Below, in pieces: positions 1 through 7,563 of a stretch of 55,037 bases of DNA. Position 1 is the first letter of the stretch. Each line of letters opens with the position of its first letter. The notes under the pieces are model-generated. The model made no database searches. It had not been told where the DNA came from and was given only the letters and a program-made list of their open reading frames with translations. A program made the position numbers and the translations under genes. Source of the DNA: a virus; the IMG/VR virus record IMGVR_UViG_3300005253_003498, positions 1 through 55,037 of that record. The stretch is one strand, 5' to 3'.

Positions 1-84
1 GCCCATTCCTGAATTAGCAGCCTCCTTCGCATATTGTGCCAACTCTTCCACCTGAAAGACGTGTAATTGTTTCTCGCTATTCAT
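1..84 (-). CDS. hypothetical protein, N-terminal fragment (runs off left edge)
   Basis: The first 28 codons of a minus-strand gene are visible, beginning MNSEKQLHVFQVEEL. A GGGAG Shine-Dalgarno lies 8 bases before the ATG. It follows the preceding virion-region gene after a purine-rich spacer. Too little is present to name a function. Confidence 0.55.
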   Translation of the reverse strand, partial: MNSEKQLHVFQVEELAQYAKEAANSGMG

Positions 85-97
85 TACTGGATCTCCC

Positions 98-125
98 TTT
101 CTCTTTCTCTTTCTCTTTCTCTTTT
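98..125. repeat. TTTCTC hexanucleotide tract
   Basis: Four exact TTTCTC units (98-121) are followed by TTTT. On the minus strand this is a GAAAGA purine tract immediately upstream of the ribosome-binding site of the left-edge gene. Confidence 0.9.
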
Positions 126-145
126 CCTGCGGGCTGGTAAAACGG

Positions 146-340
146 TTAGGGTTTTTTAACTGGCAACTCTACTACTTCTGTTTTCCCCATTCTCCGCATC
201 CAGTTCACTAAATTAGCAATCTTCTGTCCTTTGAATTTCCTAATAATAGGTGAGGTGTCCATAATAGTTTCATTGTTGATTTGTGCAAACACCGTCATTC
301 GCTTATTAGATAACCAGAGCCTTTGCCCTTGCTTTTTCAT
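146..340 (-). CDS. small protein, paralogue of the 36.0 kb gene
   Basis: This 64-residue basic protein starts in a 4-base ATGA overlap with the gene before it, so the two are probably translationally coupled. Its core (LSNKRMTV, then SPIIRKF, then RMGKTE) aligns almost without gaps with the 69-residue product at 35863-36072 (LSNNRMTV, APIVRRF, RMGKTD). The two are duplicated copies in distant operons. No known domain was recognised. Shape and charge would fit a small nucleic-acid- or virion-associated protein, but that is a guess. Confidence 0.75.
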   Translation of the reverse strand: MKKQGQRLWLSNKRMTVFAQINNETIMDTSPIIRKFKGQKIANLVNWMRRMGKTEVVELPVKKP

Positions 341-735
341 AAGTTCTTTGTGTTTACTGTGCCCCGGGCATTCAGACTCTTGGTTTTTACTGGCTGTGTC
401 GTTGTAATATCCCTAGTCCTTGCTGTTCCCAATGTAGTTAACCTTCTGGTATTCGGCTGCTCGGCAGCATGTAGGCCTACTGTGTTAACTCTACCATCGG
501 CCTCTAGCCTTTTAGTCTGTACGTTGGTTCCGATTGGTAGGGATCGAGTAGGGAGATCGGTAAAGATTGGGGTTACTTTATTAGCCGGAGGAAAGTAGCT
601 ACCAGGGAAGTAGGATATTGGAAAGTAGTGGGGCGGGAATGGACCGCCTACTATTATTACTATTACTGCTAGATAATTACCTGGGAAGTAGCGGGGCGCA
701 AAGTAATGGGAAGGAAAGTATCGAACTGGGAACAT
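337..735 (-). CDS. YFP-repeat virion-region protein
   Basis: This is a 132-residue protein. Its N-terminal half is built from repeated Tyr-Phe-Pro steps (RYFPSHYF, RYFPGNYL, HYFPISYFPGSYFPP) around a hydrophobic stretch near residues 22-32. The C-terminal half is Thr/Arg-rich with short imperfect repeats (LTTLGTARTRD, LNARGTVNTKN). Similar short proteins beginning with aromatic-proline repeats are common among phage structural genes, but their role is not established. It overlaps the downstream gene by four bases. Confidence 0.7.
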   Translation of the reverse strand: MFPVRYFPSHYFAPRYFPGNYLAVIVIIVGGPFPPHYFPISYFPGSYFPPANKVTPIFTDLPTRSLPIGTNVQTKRLEADGRVNTVGLHAAEQPNTRRLTTLGTARTRDITTTQPVKTKSLNARGTVNTKNL

Positions 736-738
736 GGG

Positions 739-975
739 TTAGTTGAGCTTGCTGAGTACCTTAATATCAGTGAGTAATACCCATAGGGTTTTTTGTCCAC
801 ACCAATCCCCCTTGAGTTTTACAGCTCGACCATCCAGGCTCCACTCCACGATTATTGCATCTAGATATCGCCACCACCCAATGAATTTCTTACATCGTAT
901 CAATACTTTGGTCCCTGCTGGATAGAACGCAGGTGCATCCTGTATTCGAGGTGGCCTGCCTTTTTCATATATCAT
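739..975 (-). CDS. hypothetical protein, tandem paralogue of next gene
   Basis: This 78-residue protein has predicted beta-rich character (WSLDGRAVKLKGDW, TLWVLLTDIKVL). The core matches the neighbouring gene (WSADGKAVLLG, DTWEFAKIF), so the two appear to be a tandem duplication. It starts in an ATGA overlap with the upstream gene, indicating one operon. No function can be assigned. Confidence 0.7.
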   Translation of the reverse strand: MIYEKGRPPRIQDAPAFYPAGTKVLIRCKKFIGWWRYLDAIIVEWSLDGRAVKLKGDWCGQKTLWVLLTDIKVLSKLN

Positions 976-1226
976 CTATCTTCTATCTTCCTCGGGCTGT
1001 TGTTGGGTGTAGTTAATATCGAAAAATTAGTGAATATCTTGGCAAATTCCCATGTATCTTTCGTTTGCCCTACATATCCTAACAACACAGCCTTGCCATC
1101 AGCAGACCATGCTTTGACTACACTGAGCCGCCGTTCGTTTCTGCTAATACAATTCCACTGGTTTACCGTTAGGATATGGGTCAAAAGGCTTGAGCCAACA
1201 GGAGCAATTTTCCAATGAAGCTTCAT
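972..1226 (-). CDS. hypothetical protein, tandem paralogue
   Basis: This 84-residue protein shares a W-S-x-D-G-x-A-V core with the gene immediately downstream. The upstream start is preceded by GGGAAGGGGAAGA, a plausible ribosome-binding site. It sits in the tail/virion appendage end of the late operon. Function unknown. Confidence 0.7.
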   Translation of the reverse strand: MKLHWKIAPVGSSLLTHILTVNQWNCISRNERRLSVVKAWSADGKAVLLGYVGQTKDTWEFAKIFTNFSILTTPNNSPRKIEDR

Positions 1227-1245
1227 ATTCTTCCCCTTCCCTCTA

Positions 1246-2163
1246 TTAGGTTGATGGATTCACAACCACACTGGTACGATTACCTGCGCTGTCCACTGTA
1301 GCTGTAATCCTGTTGGTGCCGGCATTATCCATAGCTGCGATGGTAACTGTATTAGTAGCTGCCCCTGCTAGCTTGCCGGCCATAGCAGAGCCCATTAACT
1401 GTACAGATTGTCTAGCGTCTAACCCAGTTTCAATTATCTGGGTCCACACTGCCTTTGCTACAGAAGCCGCGATCACATCTACTGTATCACCTACTGCCAT
1501 GGTGAATACTCCAGGGTCTTTAATTAACACTACCGTTTTGGATGACCCAGTATAGGCAGAGCATAAACCTACAGCTTTTTGAGTAGCAGTAATAGAGTCT
1601 TCAATGATAATTAGACAACCGATATAGGCATTATCATCTGCTGAACCGGCCGTTAGTGTGAAACTGGTTTGCGATGCCAATGTAGCAATGGTAGTATTTT
1701 GTAAGGTGGTGGGTACTGATGTTGTACCTAGGAGGGTATCGAGATCCAACCCGCCCACATCGCTTATTGGTAACCCTCCAGCAGCATCGGCCGCGGCATT
1801 AGGTAGAGCCGTCATTCCACCACGAACAGCATCATCCAGATCCATTGCGTGCTGTGCCGCGGCATTACCATACGTCTCAATTACAAGCACTTTGTCCAGC
1901 CACACCTTCGTCGCGGTTTGGTCTACAACGTAAACGACGATCTCTGCGGCCTGCATCTCGCCCGCAGTTAGGGTGATAGAGTAGCCCTTGCCCTCATCAG
2001 CAAACCCGTTGGTAGTGTTTTGCTCGGCCCCCCCGTCTTTCACTCTCGTGGAGTCCCCCGCTGCATGAACGGCATCCACGCGGAAGTCCACGCCGTCCAC
2101 CTCATACAACTCGAAGGGGATCGTAGCCGCAACGCCGTACTTGCGTAGATGCACACCTTGCAT
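1246..2163 (-). CDS. probable virion appendage/tail protein
   Basis: This 305-residue protein begins with a short conserved-looking domain (MQGVHLRKYGVAATIPFEL; beta-rich, residues 1-105). A linker rich in Ala/Asp/Leu follows (NAAADAAGGLPISDVGGLDLD). The C-terminal region is Thr/Ala/Val-rich beta (about 150-305). This architecture of head domain, short linker and beta-rich shaft is typical of phage tail or baseplate appendage proteins. The ATG lies in a TAATG overlap with the upstream beta-helix gene, which supplies the GAGGTGG Shine-Dalgarno. Naming as tail protein is inference from position and composition. Confidence 0.7.
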   Translation of the reverse strand: MQGVHLRKYGVAATIPFELYEVDGVDFRVDAVHAAGDSTRVKDGGAEQNTTNGFADEGKGYSITLTAGEMQAAEIVVYVVDQTATKVWLDKVLVIETYGNAAAQHAMDLDDAVRGGMTALPNAAADAAGGLPISDVGGLDLDTLLGTTSVPTTLQNTTIATLASQTSFTLTAGSADDNAYIGCLIIIEDSITATQKAVGLCSAYTGSSKTVVLIKDPGVFTMAVGDTVDVIAASVAKAVWTQIIETGLDARQSVQLMGSAMAGKLAGAATNTVTIAAMDNAGTNRITATVDSAGNRTSVVVNPST

Positions 2164-3158
2164 TATGCCACCTCCATTCGTCGCCGGAGAACTGCGATGC
2201 TGGCCGCCGGCGGCGCTGACAACTCATCGGCTCCAATATCCGGCGTCGTCCCGTCCCGCGCTTCCCCGTCGATGTCCGTGCCGCTACCGAGCGACGCGAT
2301 CCCGCCGGCTAGAGCGACGTTGTTGTACGTGCCGTGCTCCAGGTCGACGAGGTGATAGTCTTCGCTGCCTGCTGTTTTGTTGACGAAGGCGACGTAATCC
2401 TTGGTCGGCGTATCGCCCGTTTCTAGAAATTCAGCATCGTTAACACCCCCGCCAACATCATCCCACTCGGTAACCGCCGTCAGGTCTTCAGCAATGTTCG
2501 CTCCGTGGTTGCCGGTGCCAGCGGACGCATCGAAGTAATCCTCGCTCGAAGTGTTCACCGAGATATTGTTGGCGGCCGTCCCGTTATCTTCGGGGAGGAT
2601 GCCAAAGGAGCCGCCGATCACGGTATTGTGGACAATCGTGTTGTTGGAGAGCCTGGCATCTATGCCGAATGTCGTGTGACCGTAGATGAAACAATCTTGC
2701 ACGACCATGGTGATACCGGCCGTGGCAATCTCGATGTTTCGACTAGTTGCCGTGCCCCGCTTCTCAAAGATGCTCCGTGTCAGGGTATACACAGATCCCG
2801 TATCCTGTCCCAACGTATTCTGATCGCTGCCGGCGGTTTGCTCGAGCACCATATCTTCGATGGTGAAATTCGCCCCGTTGGCGTTGTACCAAAAGATCAC
2901 TCTATCGGTGTGCTTCAGGGCGGCACCTGATCCGGCGACGTTCCGCGACGTGCCGTTGTGCCCGGCACTCGCCTGCGGCTTGATGATGAAGGCCGTCGCC
3001 ACCATCGTTCCATCGTTAGCGAGCAACTGTCCGTCAATGTATTCATCCGCTACCAGAGCGGTATGAATACCCGTCACGGACTTCTTGGCGTCGAGCCACG
3101 CCTGCATGGTGGTGTAATCGCCACCGGATGCCTGGATGTCAGAGGTAGAGTCAGCCAC
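2163..3158 (-). CDS. right-handed beta-helix tailspike-like protein
   Basis: This is a 331-residue protein. Residues about 60-230 have the periodic N/G/V-rich turns of a parallel beta-helix (FTIEDMVLEQT, NIEIATAGITMVVQDCFIYG, NNTIVHNTVIGG). The C-terminus carries a DIDGEARDG ... DIGADE motif, typical of choice-of-anchor/parallel beta-helix surface proteins. A GTG start follows GGAGAGAAA and overlaps the upstream gene by 8 bases. It most likely binds or degrades host surface glycan as part of the virion. The substrate cannot be read from sequence. Confidence 0.8.
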   Translation of the reverse strand: MADSTSDIQASGGDYTTMQAWLDAKKSVTGIHTALVADEYIDGQLLANDGTMVATAFIIKPQASAGHNGTSRNVAGSGAALKHTDRVIFWYNANGANFTIEDMVLEQTAGSDQNTLGQDTGSVYTLTRSIFEKRGTATSRNIEIATAGITMVVQDCFIYGHTTFGIDARLSNNTIVHNTVIGGSFGILPEDNGTAANNISVNTSSEDYFDASAGTGNHGANIAEDLTAVTEWDDVGGGVNDAEFLETGDTPTKDYVAFVNKTAGSEDYHLVDLEHGTYNNVALAGGIASLGSGTDIDGEARDGTTPDIGADELSAPPAASIAVLRRRMEVA

Positions 3159-3561
3159 TCTTTCTCTCCACTATGTGCGCTCGGACCTCGCCGACGTTCC
3201 GTTGAACCTTTCCATCGTCTGCCAACTCGGCTATCCTTGTGCCCGTGTTCACCATGGCATCGAAGTCAATCAGCCCCTTGCTGTTGTGGTGAATGGTGAT
3301 TATTTGCTTGGGCAATCCATCAGCGAGGTCGATCGGTCCATCGCGATAGGTCACGATCGGGTCGGCAAGCGCCGTAGCCTCTTCAATGCTCAACCCCTCC
3401 AAGTCAACAATCACGAACGTGTCCGGCCAATCGTCGACGTTGCCGTGTTTGAGGCGATACTGTGCCTTGTCCTCCATTGTCCCGAACACCCAGCCATCCG
3501 GCTTGGCGACGGAAATCTGACCCAGGTCCGGGCCGTTGGCGAATACTAATAAACGTGCCAT
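3151..3561 (-). CDS. conserved virion-region hypothetical protein
   Basis: This 136-residue mixed alpha/beta protein starts MARLLVFANGPDLGQISV. It contains DTFVIVDLEGLSIEEA and HHNSKGLIDFDAMV. It lies between the tailspike-like gene and a small membrane gene. I recognise the type as a recurrent phage structural-region hypothetical protein but cannot name a function. Confidence 0.7.
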   Translation of the reverse strand: MARLLVFANGPDLGQISVAKPDGWVFGTMEDKAQYRLKHGNVDDWPDTFVIVDLEGLSIEEATALADPIVTYRDGPIDLADGLPKQIITIHHNSKGLIDFDAMVNTGTRIAELADDGKVQRNVGEVRAHIVERKSG

Positions 3562-3612
3562 CTGTCTGAGAATTGTCCTATTTGCGTGTGCTTTTCAGCT
3601 TCCCAACTTGCG

Positions 3613-3840
3613 TCACTCGCTTGTCAGTTGTGCGACCTTGACAGTCAATTTAGCAATCTCCACGCTATGCTCATCCAGCCTTTCCCAGATTCGCAAACGC
3701 TCATTGTAATTGCGATCCACACGATCTGACAGGCTTTCGACCTGTGTACACAACGAGCGAAGTTTACCGTAGACGGCTCCAAATCCGACAACCAAGAACA
3801 AGCCGGCGGCAACCCATTCGCCCCAAGGCTCCAGTCCCAT
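3613..3840 (-). CDS. single-pass membrane protein with coiled coil (holin/spanin-like candidate)
   Basis: In this 75-residue protein residues 9-26 (WVAAGLFLVVGFGAVYG) form one transmembrane helix. Residues 30-73 form a heptad-like coiled coil (LSDRVDRNYNERLRIWERLDEH). The ATG follows GAGAGGG. One helix plus a soluble coiled coil, placed beside peptidase and lipoprotein genes, would suit a holin or an inner-membrane spanin, but no diagnostic motif is present. A late-gene anchor for the adjacent thioredoxin lipoprotein is another option. Confidence 0.65.
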   Translation of the reverse strand: MGLEPWGEWVAAGLFLVVGFGAVYGKLRSLCTQVESLSDRVDRNYNERLRIWERLDEHSVEIAKLTVKVAQLTSE

Positions 3841-3857
3841 GACACAACCCTCTCTTG

Positions 3858-5093
3858 TTACTTGCCGTCAAGCGACTTCTTTAGCTGGTCGACCGCGGCG
3901 GCTTCCGTCTTGATCTCCGCACTGAGGTCTTCGGCGCTCCGCTTGGCCCCCATTTCGGACGCGGCCGCCTGGGCCCGCGACTCTCTGACTCGCTCGACTG
4001 CACGTCCAAGAAATACGGACGGCCGAAAGCGGTGCAAGGCGCTCTCCTCGCCATTGCCGGCTTGCTTGCGTCGACGGGCCATACCACGCAACAGCAGCAC
4101 GCCACCGGCCACTGCCAACACGATCCAACCGGAGGCTGCGGTACCCGTGGCCACCAAGCCGCCGGTAGTAGAATGCTCCCCGCGCATGGCCGACATCACA
4201 CCGATCGACAGAAAGCCGACCAGTCGTTTATCGCGAGTGACCACGATCGCAGGGGTGTCGGAACGGCGAACGAACGGATACTGCTCAATCGAATCTTCCC
4301 ACTTCACCGTGCGGATCTTCAGTTGTAGATCGTATTTCTCACGCAGCCGCTCGATCATTTTCTCGGCGGCCTTGGCCTTGAGCTTCTCACCGAGACCTTC
4401 CGGGTCGATGATCAAAATCACTTCGGGATACTCAGCGTATTCACCGGCGTCCGGTGCGTCATCGGGAGCCAAGTCAGGTACGTCGGGGATCAGCGGCGAG
4501 AGGTCCGGGATGTACGGCGAAAGGTCTGGTCGATAAGGCGGCGGTGTTGGCCGATAACGATCATCCGGCGGCCCCCGGAAAAACCGTTTCACGAACGCCC
4601 GAATCTTCGCGAGCAGTCGCTTCACCAGACCCTTGGCATCCCCGTCGTAGCCGGTCATCCTATCGACGGTTTGAAACGGGAAGACGTTTGATCCTTGCGG
4701 CGGATACAAAACCAACGTCGGGTAGCCACTGATCTTGAATCTCTGAAACCGAAACCGCTGGCTTCGGCTACTGGTCGAGTAGACATTGAAATGACACCAG
4801 TCCGAAATGGCTTTCAGTGACGGGTCCTCCTGAAGGTCTCGTTTCAGCCGCTCGCAGGCGGAACAACCCGACTGCGTAAAAAGCGCCAGGTGCCACTTTC
4901 CGGAGTCGTCCAGAGGAACACTCTGAAGAACCGCTCCAACGTCCGGATAGTTCTCAATCCCGGCCACCCCCAGGACCTCGACACCATTGCCGTAGCTTTT
5001 CACGTCATCGAAATCAACGCCTTGACTGTAGCAGTCGTGCGAGTGGCAACCGATGAGTAACATCACTGCTACCACAAAAACGATTCTCTTCAT
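3858..5093 (-). CDS. lipoprotein with thioredoxin-like domain and C-terminal membrane helix
   Basis: The start chosen is the ATG 8 bases after AAGGAGG; an upstream in-frame ATG lacks this. The 411-residue product opens with a lipoprotein signal (KRIVFVVAVMLLIGC, lipobox Cys16). It then has a thioredoxin-like domain with a CSAC redox motif (Cys77/Cys80) and the cis-proline region SGYPTLVLYP. A Pro/Asp-rich linker (PDLSPYIPDLSPLIPDVPD) and a second alpha/beta domain (about 225-300) follow. A transmembrane helix (WIVLAVAGGVLLLRG, about 318-335) and a charged coiled-coil tail complete it. It probably acts at the envelope as a disulfide-active or redox-sensing protein. Such a protein is unusual in a phage late operon. 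Confidence 0.85.
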   Translation of the reverse strand: MKRIVFVVAVMLLIGCHSHDCYSQGVDFDDVKSYGNGVEVLGVAGIENYPDVGAVLQSVPLDDSGKWHLALFTQSGCSACERLKRDLQEDPSLKAISDWCHFNVYSTSSRSQRFRFQRFKISGYPTLVLYPPQGSNVFPFQTVDRMTGYDGDAKGLVKRLLAKIRAFVKRFFRGPPDDRYRPTPPPYRPDLSPYIPDLSPLIPDVPDLAPDDAPDAGEYAEYPEVILIIDPEGLGEKLKAKAAEKMIERLREKYDLQLKIRTVKWEDSIEQYPFVRRSDTPAIVVTRDKRLVGFLSIGVMSAMRGEHSTTGGLVATGTAASGWIVLAVAGGVLLLRGMARRRKQAGNGEESALHRFRPSVFLGRAVERVRESRAQAAASEMGAKRSAEDLSAEIKTEAAAVDQLKKSLDGK

Positions 5094-5106
5094 CGCTTCA
5101 TCCTCC

Positions 5107-5316
5107 TTAAGGTCTTGGTGCATTTGTTGACTTGTCGCAATCTATTTCCAACTGCGCTGTTCTTGACTCTAATCTCATCAATCTATCTTCTATTTCTTCT
5201 TTTTGCGCTCCAAGATCACTACCAATTCTAGGACCACAACAGAAGAACAGTACTACCACCAGCAGCAGCAGACGCTCCACCATTAGAAACACTAAGTACG
5301 TCTTTCTCACAATCAC
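5107..5316 (-). CDS. small membrane-anchored coiled-coil protein
   Basis: The same frame is open far upstream, but the likely start is the GTG overlapping the upstream stop (GTGA), giving 69 residues. Residues 8-27 are a strongly hydrophobic helix ending LFFCC, which could be a lipobox. A short coiled coil follows (KEEIEDRLMRLESRTAQLE). The length and layout resemble an Rz/Rz1 or unimolecular spanin, and it sits among envelope-acting genes. The lysis role is only inference. Confidence 0.6.
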   Translation of the reverse strand: MIVRKTYLVFLMVERLLLLVVVLFFCCGPRIGSDLGAQKEEIEDRLMRLESRTAQLEIDCDKSTNAPRP

Positions 5317-5978
5317 TTCTCCCACCACGGATAGTACACCGGCGGTTGATTGGCCGGGATCGGTCCTCGCAGGATCACCACCCATGGATAATGCTTTTGA
5401 GTAAACTCGGCCCGCGAATACCAATCCACTCGTTGTGGAGTGTTGTTGTCGCAAACCGCGAATCTCTGACCGTCCGTAGACATCCCCACGGCGGTGACCA
5501 TGTGACCCTTCCCCCATTGAACCGCACAACCACGACCGGTCTTCAAGGCCCACTCAATCCACGGCATTGTGTTACCAGTGACGTTGTACGCTGGGATCCC
5601 GCGCGCGTTGCAGTACGCCCGCACACGCGAGGGCCCAGCCCCGCCACGGACGCGCGAGCCGTATTGAGAATTCCACAACAGCATTTCGGCTGCTCCGATA
5701 TTCATGTTCACGCCAACCATTCCGATTGCACACTGAACACAAGAGCCGTCGGAGTTCCAGAATCGCTGACGTTGTTCTACCGGGATGTCAAGTGCTAGAA
5801 AGTCAGCGCCAAAGCACTGCCCAGCCAGAACCGCCACAAGCAGCAGTACGACGGTGGCGGTAGCCAGACTATGCCGCCACTTTAGGCCGCAAGCCCGCGA
5901 CAAAATCACCGCCGCAGCAACGAGAAGTACCGCGTCGAACAACATAGATAAAACCAGCCATCTGTGGTTATCCATCAT
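5313..5978 (-). CDS. membrane-anchored papain-like (C39-like) cysteine peptidase
   Basis: The ATGA overlap with the upstream gene fixes the start and gives 221 residues. Two hydrophobic helices occupy about 8-28 and 40-57. The soluble domain has GSCVQCAIGM (candidate catalytic Cys80 or Cys83), KGHMVTAVG (His159) and CDNNTP (Asp177/Asn178). Order and spacing match a papain/C39-type Cys-His-Asn/Asp triad. Substrates may be peptidoglycan peptides or a proprotein. Its neighbour on the operon is another papain-fold candidate, suggesting a peptidase pair for entry or lysis. Confidence 0.75.
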   Translation of the reverse strand: MMDNHRWLVLSMLFDAVLLVAAAVILSRACGLKWRHSLATATVVLLLVAVLAGQCFGADFLALDIPVEQRQRFWNSDGSCVQCAIGMVGVNMNIGAAEMLLWNSQYGSRVRGGAGPSRVRAYCNARGIPAYNVTGNTMPWIEWALKTGRGCAVQWGKGHMVTAVGMSTDGQRFAVCDNNTPQRVDWYSRAEFTQKHYPWVVILRGPIPANQPPVYYPWWEK

Positions 5979-6595
5979 TGCATCCTCTTGATACACTTAA
6001 CAACTTGTTCGGTGGTGAAATAGAGCGTATACAGATACCTGAAAAACAACGATCTTGCCAAGTCACCGGGTGTCGTTGCATACGCCGGCGTATTACAGAC
6101 TGGATCAACTCCGCCGGCCGTATCAGCTATAACTCTTGCCATTGAGCAGTGAGGGGCGCAATAGCCGTTGGCTTCGTCGTCAAGTGATGGGGTCACCAGC
6201 AACCGTACAAGCGGAACGTAGGATAGACCCACGTGGAGGATGTTACCGTAACCATACGGCCTGGAGATCAGCTTTCGCATCTCAGCAACAGCCAGATCCG
6301 GCTTGTAAGAGAATCTCCCGCCAGCGTTTGGAAAAAAGACATCCATACGGCCTGGATAATCTTGGACATACCTCCAAAGCGGGTAACGAAGACCGCCCTT
6401 CCATTGAAGCATTTCGAGCGACCAGACAGACCCTGCATCATCAACCTCAACAGTTCCTGCATGACAGTAGATTGTGCGGTCTCCTCCAGAGATGATGCGA
6501 TTTATCGGTTCCCAGCGGCCGCGCCGCCATAGCAACAGAGACGCATTAGGAATCGCATCACGAATCGCACTGAATACTACGGGATTGACTATCAT
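5975..6595 (-). CDS. NlpC/P60-superfamily (YiiX-like, permuted papain fold) candidate
   Basis: In this 206-residue protein TIYCHAGTVEV (His45) comes first, followed by RPYGYGNI and then GYCAPHCSMARVIADTAG (Cys146 or Cys150). His before Cys is the order seen in circularly permuted NlpC/P60 or YiiX-type enzymes, which hydrolyse amide or acyl bonds in cell-wall peptides or lipids. The CS-x2-R-V pattern matches the usual CS-x2-V helix start. Location between head-completion genes and the C39-like gene suggests a virion-associated wall hydrolase. Confidence 0.65.
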   Translation of the reverse strand: MIVNPVVFSAIRDAIPNASLLLWRRGRWEPINRIISGGDRTIYCHAGTVEVDDAGSVWSLEMLQWKGGLRYPLWRYVQDYPGRMDVFFPNAGGRFSYKPDLAVAEMRKLISRPYGYGNILHVGLSYVPLVRLLVTPSLDDEANGYCAPHCSMARVIADTAGGVDPVCNTPAYATTPGDLARSLFFRYLYTLYFTTEQVVKCIKRMQ

Positions 6596-6597
6596 AG

Positions 6598-6963
6598 CTA
6601 AGCCAGTGCCGGGAGTTCATTGCTGTATCGAATCAGTCCTACCTTCCGCCGAAAAACTCTACCCTTCACGTCAGGTATTTTGCTGAAGGAAACCACTTGC
6701 TTGAGATCTACCGGCGGAGAAGCCAAGTCATCCTTCTTCCCGAGCCACATAATGCTTCCTACCGTCACGTCTTGATTAACAACAACAACAGCATCCAGCG
6801 CTATTGTGTTACCATTCGGATCTACAGCCTCCTGCAGTCCTTCTTGCCACCGCACAGTTATCTCCGTAGCGGCGTCTACCTTCGGCTCGCCGAAGTCGTC
6901 GAATCCATTTGCAGCCCACAAGACCGCTTTCTGATGCCGAGATATAGTCTCTATTGGAGGCAC
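6598..6963 (-). CDS. head-completion/closure-type protein
   Basis: This 121-residue, mostly beta protein starts with GTG in a TAGTG overlap with the small upstream coiled-coil gene. It contains EITVRWQEG, DAVVVVNQDVTVGSIMWLG and a C-terminal KVGLIRYSNELP. Proteins of this size and fold in this position, two genes after a head-tail connector, are usually stoppers or head-closure proteins. Assignment is by synteny. Confidence 0.65.
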   Translation of the reverse strand: MPPIETISRHQKAVLWAANGFDDFGEPKVDAATEITVRWQEGLQEAVDPNGNTIALDAVVVVNQDVTVGSIMWLGKKDDLASPPVDLKQVVSFSKIPDVKGRVFRRKVGLIRYSNELPALA

Positions 6964-7127
6964 TACTTTGCTCCCTCGATCTCTTGTTTCAGAGTGTATA
7001 GCGCAGCAGCTTGATTGTTAATCACCTGCCCTAAGTGCTCAACCTGTCTCCTCAGACTCTCCATCTGGTTGGTCAGGTTGTAGATCCCTGATTTCAAACT
7101 CTGTTCCTCTTCCTCAGTCAAGGGCAT
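6963..7127 (-). CDS. 54-residue coiled-coil protein
   Basis: A short ORF begins MPLTEEEEQSLKSGIYNL. It has heptad-spaced hydrophobics (LTNQMESLRRQVEHLGQVI) and ends EIEGAK. Start and stop are each shared by one-base overlaps with neighbours (TGATG upstream, TAGTG downstream), which argues strongly that it is real. Function unknown. Confidence 0.75.
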   Translation of the reverse strand: MPLTEEEEQSLKSGIYNLTNQMESLRRQVEHLGQVINNQAAALYTLKQEIEGAK

Positions 7128-7531
7128 CAGTCTCTATCCCTATAGGCTGTCTGCTCGCTTGGAGGCAAGCCTGCCCAGACCAAACTAGGCACCGTCTTAC
7201 CAAGCGCCGCAAGCGTTCCTGAAACATCTAACTGCTTTGCCGTCTGCCCCCAGTAAGTTGAGTCCAGGGCCATTGCCGTCTGGCCTTGGAACTTCGCACT
7301 TGCATCTTCAGTTTTCTTCTCGATGTACTGAGGGTCTTTGATTGCGTAGAAATGTGCGGCCAGCCACTTCTCAATCTCAACCAACAGCGCGGCATTCAGC
7401 ACGCCGCCAGAATCCTGAGCAGAAACATGATCCGTCAGGGCTGTAGCTATGTTAAGAAACGGGGCAATACTGATAGCCTCATCAGTATCAACTATGCCTC
7501 TAACATCTTCCTCCGTCACGCGCCAAGCCAT
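7127..7531 (-). CDS. head-tail connector/adaptor protein
   Basis: This 134-residue, mostly alpha-helical protein contains the pattern HFYAIKDPQYIEKKTEDASAK then GMALDSTYWGQ-like residues (TAMALDSTYWGQTA) and a WAGLPPSEQ tail. This layout is common in phage head-tail adaptor proteins encoded just downstream of the major capsid gene. It probably binds the portal ring after packaging. Confidence 0.75.
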   Translation of the reverse strand: MAWRVTEEDVRGIVDTDEAISIAPFLNIATALTDHVSAQDSGGVLNAALLVEIEKWLAAHFYAIKDPQYIEKKTEDASAKFQGQTAMALDSTYWGQTAKQLDVSGTLAALGKTVPSLVWAGLPPSEQTAYRDRD

Positions 7532-7563
7532 CAGAAGTGCTCCTATGGAACGTGTGAAGGGGG

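Noticed and set aside
3862-4536. Plus-strand ORF of 224 residues
   Set aside because: Antisense shadow of the thioredoxin lipoprotein gene; Ser/Arg/Pro-rich composition typical of a shadow frame.
5317-5553. Upstream extension of the small coiled-coil membrane protein
   Set aside because: Would overlap the papain-like gene by over 230 bases; the GTGA overlap start is better supported.
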